Source: Enterobacterales bacterium CwR94
Lineage (GTDB): Bacteria > Pseudomonadota > Gammaproteobacteria > Enterobacterales > Enterobacteriaceae
Assembly (NCBI GenBank): GCA_002837195.1
Contig: KZ478059.1
Span: 1-64,000 of the forward strand
Reading direction: 5' to 3'
DNA: 64,000 nt
The translations under genes were made by a program, and so were the position numbers. Shown piece by piece: positions 25,134 through 34,065 of this stretch. Under the pieces are notes generated by a model. That model worked only from the letters and a program-made list of their open reading frames with translations. It searched no databases and was not told the origin of the DNA. Numbering within the stretch: the stretch's first letter is position 1; each line of letters starts with the position of its first letter.

Positions 25134-26066
25134 TTAGATAGTTAAGTCCTGTTCCCCCGTGTCGATATGGGGGGCCCAGAAGGCAACGCTTTCGGCGATA
25201 TCGGCGACCACCTGTTTATCAGTGGGCTCGCGCTCCTTAAAGCTCAGTTCCAGGCAAATCTCGTTATTTTGCGCGCCACCGCGAGCAAATGCCGCAAGCA
25301 GGGGCGTCGGCTGGATCCGACCGTTGGCATTATACTGTAATGTAAAGGGTCTGTGTCCGCCTTTATCTAACATACTTTGCTTAATATGGATGATAGGTGA
25401 ATAAGGCGGGACGGCTTCGGCCCAGGCATAGGGGTCAAAATCACGCGGATCGCTGGAGGTGACATCGCCGTGATCGATATCGGCCATCATCCACATCGGA
25501 ATCGCCATCGGGGTAGCGCTAAGTCGCGCCTGCAATGCCAGGCACGCTGGAATCGTTTCGCCAAATTCGCGACCGACGCTCATGGGTTCCCAAAACAGGT
25601 ATTTCAGACCCGCTGCTTTCGCGTGTTCCGCCACTTCCGCCCAGCAATCAATCGCAATGGCTGTCAAGTTTTCACGGCGGGTCGGGTCGTCATAATCTTT
25701 GTGGGTGAAAATGGCAAACTGAGAGCCTACTGACTCGCCGCCCAATTCGGCAGTGATGTCGGCAAAGGTTTTAAACCAGTCGATATAGTAGCGACGCACG
25801 CTGGCATCCGGGTGACCAAAGTGATTCAGGCGACCATAAGGCCCGGTCATGCCGGAGGTCACGCGCACACCGGTCGCCTGCTGCGCTTTTTTCATCCGCC
25901 GTGTGAGCTGCATAATGGTCGATGCTGGCCAACTGGGATTAATAAACTCATGCGTAAGTTGCAGGTCGCGGATGCGGATCTCGCGCGCGACGGTATAAAT
26001 CATATCTTCTGGCTCAGCAAAGCGGTTCACCAACGGATTGGTATTGAGTGATAACGTGAGCGGCAT
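25134..26066 (-). CDS. eryC: EryC-like sugar phosphate epimerase (tetrulose-4-phosphate racemase)
   Basis: A 310-residue AP-endonuclease-2-like TIM-barrel isomerase. In Brucella, EryC interconverts L- and D-3-tetrulose 4-phosphate. Metal-site candidates are the Glu in FWEPMSVGREFGET, the Asp/His in MMADIDHGDV, the His in IIHIKQS and the Glu in ICLELSF. The start is the ATG at 26066, behind AAGGAG; the frame upstream is unsupported. The ribosome site lies just past the EryB stop, so translation is probably coupled. Its position after eryB repeats the Brucella eryA-eryB-eryC order. Assignment is by family and context. Confidence 0.82.
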   Translation of the reverse strand: MPLTLSLNTNPLVNRFAEPEDMIYTVAREIRIRDLQLTHEFINPSWPASTIMQLTRRMKKAQQATGVRVTSGMTGPYGRLNHFGHPDASVRRYYIDWFKTFADITAELGGESVGSQFAIFTHKDYDDPTRRENLTAIAIDCWAEVAEHAKAAGLKYLFWEPMSVGREFGETIPACLALQARLSATPMAIPMWMMADIDHGDVTSSDPRDFDPYAWAEAVPPYSPIIHIKQSMLDKGGHRPFTLQYNANGRIQPTPLLAAFARGGAQNNEICLELSFKEREPTDKQVVADIAESVAFWAPHIDTGEQDLTI

Positions 26067-26076
26067 GCTGTTCTCC

Positions 26077-27609
26077 TTAACCGGCCTGCACGTGCAGCGG
26101 TGTCGGCTGTTGTGCATAGTGGGTGCTAAACCAGCGGGCAAAGGCCTGCTGTTCGGCCTCGCTCAGGTGCAAACGGTGCTTGGTGCGCCGCCACAGAATA
26201 TCCTCAGCCTGCAGCGCCCATTCGTTTTCAACCAGATAGCGCGCTTCCGCCTCATACAACAGGCCGCCGAAGTGTTGGCCAAGATCTTCCAGGCGTTGTG
26301 CGGTGCCAATCACGCGTGTGAGACGCGCGCCATACAGACGAGCGTAGTGCTTGCGCAGCGGCTGTGGCAGCCAGGGATACTGCGTTTTCAGCGTTTGCAG
26401 GAAAGTATCAAAATCGGCATTGTCGATTTCTCCGCCGGGCAATGTCGCTTCACGCGTCCAGTCTGGGCCCATTTGCGGAAAGAACGGGGCCAGTTTTTGC
26501 AGTGCATGCTCAGCCAGTTTACGGAACGTCGTGATTTTGCCGCCAAACACATGCAGTAACGGGGCTTGCTGTTGTTCATCGAGATCGAACACATAGTCAC
26601 GGGTGACGGCAGAAGGATTCCCTTTGCCATCATCAAACAGCGGACGCACGCCTGAGAAACGCGTGATGACATCGTCGGCGCGCAATTTCACTTTAAAGTA
26701 CCGATTCACCGCGTCGATTAAATACTGCTGCTCGCGATCGTCGGCGGTCACGGAATCCGCGTCGCCTTCCCACGGAATATCGGTGGTTCCGATCAACGCT
26801 TTATCGCCTTCATACGGGTTAATAAAGATCACGCGTTTGTCGTGGTTTTGCACCAAATAGGCCTGCTGTCCTTCCCAGAATTTCGGCACAATAATGTGCG
26901 ATCCTTTTACCAGGCGCACGCTGCGGTTACTGCGCGTGTGGGTAACCTGATTGACAATATCCAGCACCCACGGGCCTGCGGCATTGACCAGCACTTTGGC
27001 ACGCACGGTGCGTTCGGCACCGCTTTGCGTGTCTTGCAGGGTGATTTCCCAACTGCCTGCGCTGCGTTTAGCCGCCACACAGCGTGTGCGGGTCAGGATC
27101 GTCGCCCCGCGTTCAGCGGCATCCAACGCATTCAGTGACACCAGGCGGGCATCGTCGACCCAGCAATCCGAGTATTCAAAACCCCGTTGATACTGATCGA
27201 GAATCGGTGCACCTTCCGGATCGCGATGCAGGTTTAACGTGCGCGTACCGGGCAGTTTTTTACGCCCCCCGAGGTTGTCATACAAAAACAGGCCTAAACG
27301 CACCAGCCAGGCAGGGCGATCGGTCGGGCTGTGCGGTAATACAAAGCGCATTGGCCAGATAATATGTGGCGCGGCATTCAGCAACACTTCGCGCTCAATC
27401 AGCGCTTCACGCACCAGACGAAATTCATAATATTCCAGGTAACGCAATCCGCCATGCACCAGCTTGCCGGAGCGGGAAGAGGTGCCCTGCGCCAGGTCAT
27501 CTTTTTCACACATCATGACGGATAAGCCACGACCTGCGGCATCGCGAGCAATGCCCGCGCCGTTGATGCCCCCACCGATAACAAACAGGTCCAGGGTATG
27601 TTCACTCAT
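26077..27609 (-). CDS. eryB: FAD-dependent erythritol-phosphate dehydrogenase, EryB-like (GlpD family)
   Basis: A 510-residue GlpD-family flavoprotein. The FAD motif DLFVIGGGINGAGIARDAAGRG is at the N-terminus, followed by SSRSGKLVHGGLRYLEYYEF, typical of glycerol-3-phosphate dehydrogenases. LGTTDIPW-like and RPLFDDGKGN stretches follow. EryB oxidises L-erythritol 4-phosphate to L-3-tetrulose 4-phosphate and feeds electrons to quinone. I prefer the ATG at 27609, 6 bases after GGAG, to the ATG at 27621, which has no ribosome site. It could be mistaken for GlpD, but the FGGY kinase upstream and EryC-type epimerase downstream favour EryB. Confidence 0.83.
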   Translation of the reverse strand: MSEHTLDLFVIGGGINGAGIARDAAGRGLSVMMCEKDDLAQGTSSRSGKLVHGGLRYLEYYEFRLVREALIEREVLLNAAPHIIWPMRFVLPHSPTDRPAWLVRLGLFLYDNLGGRKKLPGTRTLNLHRDPEGAPILDQYQRGFEYSDCWVDDARLVSLNALDAAERGATILTRTRCVAAKRSAGSWEITLQDTQSGAERTVRAKVLVNAAGPWVLDIVNQVTHTRSNRSVRLVKGSHIIVPKFWEGQQAYLVQNHDKRVIFINPYEGDKALIGTTDIPWEGDADSVTADDREQQYLIDAVNRYFKVKLRADDVITRFSGVRPLFDDGKGNPSAVTRDYVFDLDEQQQAPLLHVFGGKITTFRKLAEHALQKLAPFFPQMGPDWTREATLPGGEIDNADFDTFLQTLKTQYPWLPQPLRKHYARLYGARLTRVIGTAQRLEDLGQHFGGLLYEAEARYLVENEWALQAEDILWRRTKHRLHLSEAEQQAFARWFSTHYAQQPTPLHVQAG

Positions 27610-27628
27610 GTTCGACTCCATAATGTTA

Positions 27629-29191
27629 TTAACGGCCAGCGTCAGGCTGTTTTAATTGATGCCAGACGGGTGGCAAGGCGCTGCGGATCTGCTGATAGCT
27701 GCCAAACAGATGCTGATAACGTTGCACCAGTGCCGTGGGCGGGTTTTCCGGGGCATCCAACAGCGGGGTGACCCAGGTATCGACACAGCGCGCCATTGAG
27801 GGATAAGCGCCAATGGCGACGGCGGCCATCATGGCGGCACCGGCAGCGCCAGCCTCTTCACGCTGGCTGCTGCGCACCGGCACACCAACGCAGGCCGACA
27901 GAATTTGACGCAATTGCGGCGAACGAATAGCGCCTCCCGTCAGGCGCAGTTCGCCAGGCAATGTGCTGCCCATCGCCTGATAGCAGTCGCGTGCGGCAAA
28001 GCCAATGCCTTCAATCACCGCGCGAACCATCTCAGCGAAGCCGTGGCTGTAACTGAGGCCGGTAAAACTGGCACGGGCTTCGGCATTCACAAACGGGCCA
28101 CGCTCGCCGGCTTCGGAAATATAAGGGTGATACAGCAAGCTGCCGGGTTTCGCGGCGTTCAGCCACTGATCAATATGGGTGACCAGGCGGGCGTGATCGG
28201 CCTCGTAGCCAAAACTGTTCAGTAATTCGCTGGCGACATTCAGTAACCAGTCGAGATTTAACGTAGAGGCCATATTGGTCTGCACCTGCGTCACATAACC
28301 GGGCCACGGCAGGGCAATCACATAACCCGTTTGTTGCGGGTTTAACCAGACATCTTCAGTGGCAACGGCACGCAAATGCACGCCGGTCGAACCAACGATA
28401 GAGCAGGCCGTATTGCTCTCCCCGGTATGCACACCAGCGCCCAATGCGGTCATCGCCATATCGACATACCCCAGGCTTACCGGGGTGCCTGCGCGTAAAC
28501 CGGTGATTGCAGCGGCGTCAGCGGTGAGGGGGTGGGTGGTCTGTGTGCCATCAATGATCTCAGGTAACAAGTGACGACGATGTTCAAGCTCCAGCGCGGC
28601 AATAACCTGATCGTCGTAACGCTGATGGCGAAAATTGCCAAACGTGAAGCTGGCTTCCGAAGGATCGGTTGCGCGGACGCCCGTCAGGTTCAGATACAGC
28701 CAGTCTTTGCAGTGCAAGGCGACTTCACTGTTATCCAACAGCTCTGGATGCAAGCGGTCCATATGCGCCATCTGCGCACTTTGTTGACAGGTGTTCAATC
28801 CGGTGCCGGTGGCTTCGAAACGCGCCCGCGCTAACGCAGAGCGTTCAAGCCGTTCAACGGTTAGTGCGGCCCGGGCGTCTAACCAGATCCAGGCATCCCC
28901 GACGGGCTGATTGTTCGCGCCGACCAGCCAGGTGCCATCGCCCTGAGCGGTGACCGCAACGGCCACCACGCGAGCGGCCAGATTATCAATGCGCTCAGAC
29001 AATTTACGAATAGCGTCGACCGCGTCTTGCCAGGTTTGCGTCATCGATTGTTGCGCTGCGCCGCCTTCTCCCCGCGAGTAGCGATTACGCACTGAAGCAC
29101 TGCCTAGCTGCACACCTTCCAGATCAAAGGCCACGGCTTTCACCACCGAGGTTCCTGAATCTAATCCCAGAATGATGTCGCGATTATCCAT
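27629..29191 (-). CDS. eryA: FGGY family carbohydrate kinase, EryA-like erythritol kinase
   Basis: A 520-residue kinase of the FGGY family, which phosphorylates polyols and sugars with ATP. The phosphate-binding LGLDSGTSVVKAVAFD is at the N-terminus, ending in the usual family order with LRLTGGAIRSPQLRQILSACVGVPV and EAGAAGAAMMAAVAIG near residues 410-460. It starts at ATG 29191 behind GGAGG; the frame upstream to 29215 is unsupported. It is the first gene of the ery operon and is divergent from the transporter. In Brucella, EryA makes L-erythritol 4-phosphate. The kinase could in principle act on another polyol; the operon content makes erythritol likeliest. Confidence 0.83.
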   Translation of the reverse strand: MDNRDIILGLDSGTSVVKAVAFDLEGVQLGSASVRNRYSRGEGGAAQQSMTQTWQDAVDAIRKLSERIDNLAARVVAVAVTAQGDGTWLVGANNQPVGDAWIWLDARAALTVERLERSALARARFEATGTGLNTCQQSAQMAHMDRLHPELLDNSEVALHCKDWLYLNLTGVRATDPSEASFTFGNFRHQRYDDQVIAALELEHRRHLLPEIIDGTQTTHPLTADAAAITGLRAGTPVSLGYVDMAMTALGAGVHTGESNTACSIVGSTGVHLRAVATEDVWLNPQQTGYVIALPWPGYVTQVQTNMASTLNLDWLLNVASELLNSFGYEADHARLVTHIDQWLNAAKPGSLLYHPYISEAGERGPFVNAEARASFTGLSYSHGFAEMVRAVIEGIGFAARDCYQAMGSTLPGELRLTGGAIRSPQLRQILSACVGVPVRSSQREEAGAAGAAMMAAVAIGAYPSMARCVDTWVTPLLDAPENPPTALVQRYQHLFGSYQQIRSALPPVWHQLKQPDAGR

Positions 29192-29309
29192 CGATGCCTC
29201 CACTGACGTGCGCATGACTGATGAGGGTAAGAGAAAGTTTGTTCATGACCTGATCACCGGTGTGTTAATGACGTGTGATTATTTTGATAAATAATGTCAT
29301 ACACCATAT

Positions 29310-29331
29310 CTCACATAGTTAACACTGTGAG
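29310..29331. promoter_or_regulatory. Candidate operator: CTCACA-N10-TGTGAG inverted repeat
   Basis: Perfect 6-base outer arms with GTTAAC in the middle. It is in the region shared by the two ery transcripts and about 120 bases from eryA. It is the inverse of a CRP site, so it is not CRP-like; a SorC (EryD) site is the natural guess. Confidence 0.4.
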
Positions 29332-29419
29332 TGTATTATTTTTCCATGAAAGGAATAAATTTCATCTGAGAAAGAGAGAACGATCACGAATTTGGACGAT
29401 AAAACAGCAGGTGAGAGCA

Positions 29420-29438
29420 ACCTGTTAACGTGACAGGT
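29420..29438. promoter_or_regulatory. Candidate operator: ACCTGT-N7-ACAGGT inverted repeat
   Basis: Perfect 6-base arms around TAACGTG, about 200 bases before the transporter start. Both this and the repeat at 29310 contain TTAAC near the centre. The binding protein could be EryD or the DeoR regulator; this is inference. Confidence 0.35.
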
Positions 29439-29633
29439 GCCTTTATTGCTGGGCTATTGCGGTTTTTCTTCATTCTCTGGCGCATTATTCGATCCAGATC
29501 TCGCTCTGAACAAAAATAGCAAACCACTGTTGACAATTTAGTCACAAACACACAATTCTCATCACACGAGTTATCATATTTATAACATCAAGGCGGAGCG
29601 AAACCGCCCTTTATCGCCTGTGAGGTCAACATT

Positions 29634-30284
29634 ATGTCCGGTGTTTCCGCACTCTCTACTCAACACCAACGTCGTCGTACCCGGCGCTATACCCTGATTG
29701 CTGTTGCGGTGCTCGCCATCGTGGCCGGGATGGCATTGGATACCAAAGTGGTTAAGAAAGGCTCCGTTGAAGAGGCCCAACAGGGCTTTTCTGCGGCGAC
29801 CTACGGGGACAAAACGTTTCCAGAAATTAAAAGTGATGTGGAATCGCGGGCGGTAGACGCCAGCGAACTGGCCGCTGCGCTTGCCGCTAACAAGCAGGAA
29901 GCGGTGCAGAAATATGGCGTAGGGACGCCAATGCCCGTTTTCCCGGTTCGTTTCCAGGGCATCGTGGGAGAAGGAAAATCGGGCATGTTTGCCGTTCAGG
30001 TGGCTGGGCTGCCTGAAAACGTAAAAGTGCGTTTGCAAACCGGGCCGATTTTAACCGGCACAGAGTTGCGCGACGCCACAGGCAAAATTCAGTTCGGCAG
30101 TTTTACCAACCAAATTGAATACCAGAATGCCGGGACGGCCATTAACCAGACCTTGAAAACACAGTTGTTAGATAAGCTGGATCGCAATGCCTTTACCGGG
30201 AAGCAAGTGGATGTGGTGGGGGTTTTTCGCATGATAAACCCGACTAACTGGCTGGTGACGCCGGTCAGTTTGGAGGTCAAATGA
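29634..30284 (+). CDS. DUF2291-like periplasmic protein at head of ery transporter operon
   Basis: A 216-residue protein. It has a basic N-terminus (RRRTRR) and one hydrophobic stretch (residues about 17-37, LIAVAVLAIVAGMALD), then a soluble domain presumably in the periplasm, with KVRLQTGPILTGTELRDATGKIQFGSFTNQIEYQNAG. The pattern resembles DUF2291 proteins, which accompany CUT2 sugar transporters in rhizobia. It has no lipobox cysteine. Its stop overlaps the ATPase start by 4 bases. A role as an accessory subunit of the transporter is likely from context; no biochemical function is known to me. Confidence 0.65.
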   Translation: MSGVSALSTQHQRRRTRRYTLIAVAVLAIVAGMALDTKVVKKGSVEEAQQGFSAATYGDKTFPEIKSDVESRAVDASELAAALAANKQEAVQKYGVGTPMPVFPVRFQGIVGEGKSGMFAVQVAGLPENVKVRLQTGPILTGTELRDATGKIQFGSFTNQIEYQNAGTAINQTLKTQLLDKLDRNAFTGKQVDVVGVFRMINPTNWLVTPVSLEVK

Positions 30285-31819
30285 GCCAACCCAAGGTGAA
30301 TCCTGCGCTGTTGAAAGGAGAAGTGATCCTGTCAGCGCGTAATGTCAGCAAAGTTTATGGTTCAACCCATGCCCTCAAAGGGGTGAATTTTGATATTCGT
30401 CGCGGTGAAGTCACCACTCTGTTTGGTGAGAACGGTGCCGGAAAATCGACGCTGATGAAGATTCTCTCAGGCGTGGTGACACCCAGCAGTGGCGAAATTG
30501 TGCTGAACGGTGAAGTGAAAGTGTTCAGCTCCGCCACTGACGCCCGCGATCAGGGGATTTCGATTATCCATCAGGAACTGAACCTGGCGCCGAATATGAA
30601 TGTGCGTGACAACATTTTCATTGGCCGCGAAATCATGAAGCCTGGCGGCGTCGATTTTGCTGAAGAAGCACGCCTGACTGCCCACCTGATGGAAGCCCTG
30701 GAAGAGGATATTGACCCACTGACGCCGGTGGAGAATTTACGCCTCGGCCAGCAGCAAATTGTGGAGATTGCCCGGGCGCTGTCCGTCAATTCGCAAATCT
30801 TGATTATGGATGAACCCACGTCGGCGCTGAGTGCGGCAGAGGTGGAAGTGCTGTTCCAGGTGATCCGCGATTTGACCAGCCAGGGCGTGGCCATCGTCTA
30901 CATCTCTCACCATCTGGAAGAGGCGCTGGAAATTACCGATCGGGCAGTGGTCCTGCGCGATGGCGCGATGACCGCCTACGCACACCGTGATGAGATCGAC
31001 CTGGAATGGATCGTTCGCAACATGGTCGGTGAGAATTTCGACCTCGGTTCTCCGCCCACGGGCTATGCGTTCGGGGAGACGGCGCTGGCCGTAAAAGATC
31101 TCACCGTGAAGGGCAAAACCGGCATCAAGCTGGTGGATAACCTGTCGCTGGAGGTGCGGGCGGGTGAGATTGTTTGTATCTATGGGCTGATGGGCGCTGG
31201 ACGCACTGAGCTGATGGAGTGTGTCGCCGGACGCATGCCGCAGTCGGCCGGCACGATTGAACTGGAAGGCCATGAAGTTTCCAAACTGAGTATTTCACAG
31301 CGTATTGCCAGTGGTTTGGCGTTAGTGCCCGAAGACCGGCAGCGCGATGGGTTAGTGCAAACCATGTCGGTAGGCGAAAACCTGACTCTGGCGAGCATTG
31401 GGGAGTTTGTGCGCGGTTTAGTGCTGTCACCCCGTAAAGAAAAGCAGTTGGTGAATGACAGTATTCGCAACGTCACGGTGAAAACCGCCGGAGGAGAAGC
31501 GGCCATCGGTTCGTTGTCGGGGGGAAATCAACAGAAAGTGGTGATTGGCAAAATGCTGGCCACCAAGCCAAAAGTGATTTTGCTCGATGAACCCAGCCGC
31601 GGAATCGATATCGGCGCGAAAGCAGAGGTGTTTCGCCTGCTGGCGGAGAATGCCAAACAGGGACTGGCGGTTATTTACTCCACTTCAGAAGTGGGGGAGT
31701 GCCTGAGTATTGCACACCGCATTGTGGTGATGAGCAAGGGCCGCATCTCGGCGGTGTTTGATTCCAGCGTAAGCAAAGAACGCATTATGGCCGCCTCTGG
31801 CGAGTCTCTGGTGGCATAA
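30281..31819 (+). CDS. CUT2 ABC transporter ATPase, ery island (EryE-like)
   Basis: A 512-residue ATPase with two nucleotide-binding domains. Domain 1 has Walker A GENGAGKST (49-57), signature LRLGQQQIVE (degenerate) and MDEPTSAL. Domain 2 has the usual altered Walker A GLMGAGRTE, signature LSGGNQQK and LDEPSRGIDIG. It overlaps the DUF2291 gene by 4 bases and is followed by the permease. In rhizobia and Brucella the erythritol importer is of this same CUT2 class. The substrate assignment comes only from the neighbouring ery enzymes. Confidence 0.87.
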   Translation: MSQPKVNPALLKGEVILSARNVSKVYGSTHALKGVNFDIRRGEVTTLFGENGAGKSTLMKILSGVVTPSSGEIVLNGEVKVFSSATDARDQGISIIHQELNLAPNMNVRDNIFIGREIMKPGGVDFAEEARLTAHLMEALEEDIDPLTPVENLRLGQQQIVEIARALSVNSQILIMDEPTSALSAAEVEVLFQVIRDLTSQGVAIVYISHHLEEALEITDRAVVLRDGAMTAYAHRDEIDLEWIVRNMVGENFDLGSPPTGYAFGETALAVKDLTVKGKTGIKLVDNLSLEVRAGEIVCIYGLMGAGRTELMECVAGRMPQSAGTIELEGHEVSKLSISQRIASGLALVPEDRQRDGLVQTMSVGENLTLASIGEFVRGLVLSPRKEKQLVNDSIRNVTVKTAGGEAAIGSLSGGNQQKVVIGKMLATKPKVILLDEPSRGIDIGAKAEVFRLLAENAKQGLAVIYSTSEVGECLSIAHRIVVMSKGRISAVFDSSVSKERIMAASGESLVA

Positions 31820-31842
31820 CGATGAAAAGTGGAGCAAAAACC

Positions 31843-32901
31843 ATGACTGACAGAACCCAGTCGCTGAATGTGACCGCTAAACCTGCAGCACAAGCAGGCG
31901 CAAGCAAAGGGACCAATCTGGCGCGTCTCTTACTGGAAGGCCGGGCCTTTATCGCCTTGTTGGTGATTATCGCCGTCTTCTCTTTCCTGTCACCGAACTA
32001 CTTTAGTGGTTCTAACTTTCTCACCATGGCGTCACACGTGGCCATCTTTGGCTTGCCGGCGATTGGCATGTTGCTGGTGATTCTCAACGGCGGCATTGAT
32101 CTTTCGGTCGGCTCGACGCTTGGCCTGGCAGGGGTCTGTGCCGGGTTTATGATGCAGGGCATCAATCTGGAAGCCCTGGGCGTCGTGCTGTATCTGCCGG
32201 TGTGGGCGGTGGCGATTCTGACATTGGTGGTGGGTGCGCTGGTGGGATTGGTCAACGGCGTGCTGATTGCCTGGTTCCGCGTACCGGCGTTTGTTGCCAC
32301 CCTCGGCACCATGTATGTCGCGCGCGGTATCGCGCTGCTGATGACCAATGGCCTGACCTATAACAAGCTGTCGGGCAGTGAAACCTTAGGCAACACCGGT
32401 TTCGACTGGTTAGGTTTTAATCGCCTGTTCAATGTGCCTATCGGCGTGGTGGTGTTGCTGGCTGTGGCTTTGCTGTGTGGTTTCCTGCTGAGCCGTACCG
32501 CATTTGGCCGCTGGTTATATGCCTCTGGTGGCAACGAGCGTGCAGCCGACCTTTCAGGTGTGCCGGTGAAGCGCGTCAAAATCAGTGTCTATGTGTTATC
32601 CGGTGTTTGTGCCGCCATGGCGGGTCTGGTGCTGGCATCACAGCTCACCTCCGCTGGGCCGACGGCAGGGACGACCTATGAGCTGACCGCCATTGCGGCG
32701 GTAGTGATTGGTGGTGCGGCATTGACCGGAGGGCGCGGCAATGTACGCGGCACGCTGTTGGGCGCATTTGTTATCGGCTTTTTGTCTGACGGACTGGTGA
32801 TTATCGGTGTTTCTGCTTACTGGCAGACGGTATTTACCGGTGCGGTGATAGTACTGGCGGTCCTGCTCAATACTCTGCAGTACGGACGGCGAGGGCGTTA
32901 A
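31843..32901 (+). CDS. CUT2 ABC transporter permease, ery island (EryF-like)
   Basis: A 352-residue RbsC-like permease. About nine hydrophobic segments are visible after a polar N-terminus rich in Ala. The family loop GGIDLSVGSTLGLAGVCAG and the cytoplasmic YASGGNERAADLSGVPVKRVK are intact. The frame opens at an ATG at 31822, but the ATG at 31843 lies 8 bases after GTGGAG and is the better start. With only one permease gene, the channel is probably a homodimer. Substrate by context: erythritol or a similar polyol. Confidence 0.85.
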   Translation: MTDRTQSLNVTAKPAAQAGASKGTNLARLLLEGRAFIALLVIIAVFSFLSPNYFSGSNFLTMASHVAIFGLPAIGMLLVILNGGIDLSVGSTLGLAGVCAGFMMQGINLEALGVVLYLPVWAVAILTLVVGALVGLVNGVLIAWFRVPAFVATLGTMYVARGIALLMTNGLTYNKLSGSETLGNTGFDWLGFNRLFNVPIGVVVLLAVALLCGFLLSRTAFGRWLYASGGNERAADLSGVPVKRVKISVYVLSGVCAAMAGLVLASQLTSAGPTAGTTYELTAIAAVVIGGAALTGGRGNVRGTLLGAFVIGFLSDGLVIIGVSAYWQTVFTGAVIVLAVLLNTLQYGRRGR

Positions 32902-32987
32902 TGTTATCTCGTCAGCGTTGAGCTTATCGGCTTCGCGCTGACGTTAATCCGTACCCTGTACCCCAATAATAACGGAGCATCAAACCT

Positions 32988-33938
32988 ATGTTTCATAACA
33001 GCAAACGTTTCATCCTGACCGCTACCGTCGCTGCCATGACGGCGTTCTCTACACCGACCTGGGCTGACGGTTTGATCAGTATCATCGTCAACGATCCGGC
33101 TAACCCCTACTGGTTAACTGAAGGCAATATTGCCAAGAAAACGGCGGAAGACTTGGGCTATAGCGCGGTGGTGGGTTCACACAAAGGCGATACCAATGCC
33201 GAAAGTCAGTTGATTGATACCGCCATTACCAACAAATCCAAAGCGATTATTCTCGACCCCGCCAACGCAGATGGTTCGATCGGCGCGGTGAAAAAAGCGA
33301 ATGCGGCAGGGATCCCGGTGTTTGTGGTCAATGCGGAGTTAAACGAGGCGGGTCTGGCCAAAGCACAACTGGTCTCCAATAACGCACAGGGTGCCGCAGC
33401 CGGGGCGCAAGCATGGGTGGAAGCGGTTGGTGATAAGGGCAGTTACGTTGAATTGAAAGGTCCGCCGTCAGATAACAATGCGGCAACGCGTGGCAACGGT
33501 TTCGAGACGGTACTGTCACAATACCCTGATCTGAAAAAGGTGGGCGTTGAAGTGGCGGACTGGGACCGTGCCAAAGGCAATAACAAAATGCAATCGCTGC
33601 TGCAGTCACACAAAGATATCAAAGGCGTGATCAGTGGCAACGATGAAATGGCGTTAGGCGCTATCGCCGCGCTGAAGCAGGCAGGCAAATTACAAGGCGT
33701 GGTCGTCGGTGGGTTTGATGGTTCACCGGATGCAGTGGATGCAGTGAAAAGTGGCGAGCTGGCTTACACCGTATTGCAACCGGTCGCCGTCTTTGCGAAA
33801 GAGGCGGTAACTCAGGCTGATTACTTCCTGAAAAATGGCAAAACGCAGGTTGCCGAAGAAAAACAACTGTTTGATTGCATCGTTATCACTAAAGATAATG
33901 CCAATCAAATCACGGAGCCGTTTGTTTTTGAGCAGTAA
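32988..33938 (+). CDS. CUT2 ABC transporter binding protein, ery island (EryG-like)
   Basis: A 316-residue RbsB-like periplasmic binding protein with a Sec signal (FILTATVAAMTAFSTPTWA, cleavage near residue 26). The mature part starts with the family pattern LISIIVNDPANPYW, and later has ISGNDEMALGAIAALKQ and VVVGGFDGSPDAVDAV, both typical sugar-binding signatures. Its ribosome site is AACGGAG. A strong terminator follows 20 bases after the stop, so the DeoR gene beyond may have lower or separate expression. It binds the polyol delivered to the EF-type membrane complex. Confidence 0.87.
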   Translation: MFHNSKRFILTATVAAMTAFSTPTWADGLISIIVNDPANPYWLTEGNIAKKTAEDLGYSAVVGSHKGDTNAESQLIDTAITNKSKAIILDPANADGSIGAVKKANAAGIPVFVVNAELNEAGLAKAQLVSNNAQGAAAGAQAWVEAVGDKGSYVELKGPPSDNNAATRGNGFETVLSQYPDLKKVGVEVADWDRAKGNNKMQSLLQSHKDIKGVISGNDEMALGAIAALKQAGKLQGVVVGGFDGSPDAVDAVKSGELAYTVLQPVAVFAKEAVTQADYFLKNGKTQVAEEKQLFDCIVITKDNANQITEPFVFEQ

Positions 33939-33957
33939 TTGTGCGAACGACGTTATT

Positions 33958-33979
33958 GGGCGCTACGGCGCCCTTTTTT
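33958..33979 (+). terminator. Rho-independent terminator after ery transporter operon
   Basis: GGGCGC-TACG-GCGCCC stem-loop followed by six T, a textbook terminator. Between it and the DeoR gene there is a second, weaker pairing of AAAAAAGCC with GGCTTTTTTT across a long loop (33998-34047), which may be a further terminator or attenuator. Confidence 0.85.
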
Positions 33980-34065
33980 GTACGACATCCCGGATTGCTA
34001 AAAAAGCCTTTCGGCGGTGTAATTGGCGACGTGACGGCTTTTTTTAATTTTTGTAGGGAAGCACT

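Larger units (their letters stand above)
29192..29633. other. Divergent regulatory region of the ery island
   Basis: This 442-base, AT-rich region separates the ery enzyme operon from the transporter operon. It carries no gene. It holds two inverted repeats (annotated separately), each containing GTTAAC, and a TTGACA at 29530-29535 on the plus strand that could be a -35 for the transporter, although no good -10 follows at the right spacing. Confidence 0.5.

Noticed and set aside
29274..29291. CRP-like site TGTGAT near eryA
   Set aside because: Only the left half fits the CRP consensus; the right half matches 3 of 5 positions.
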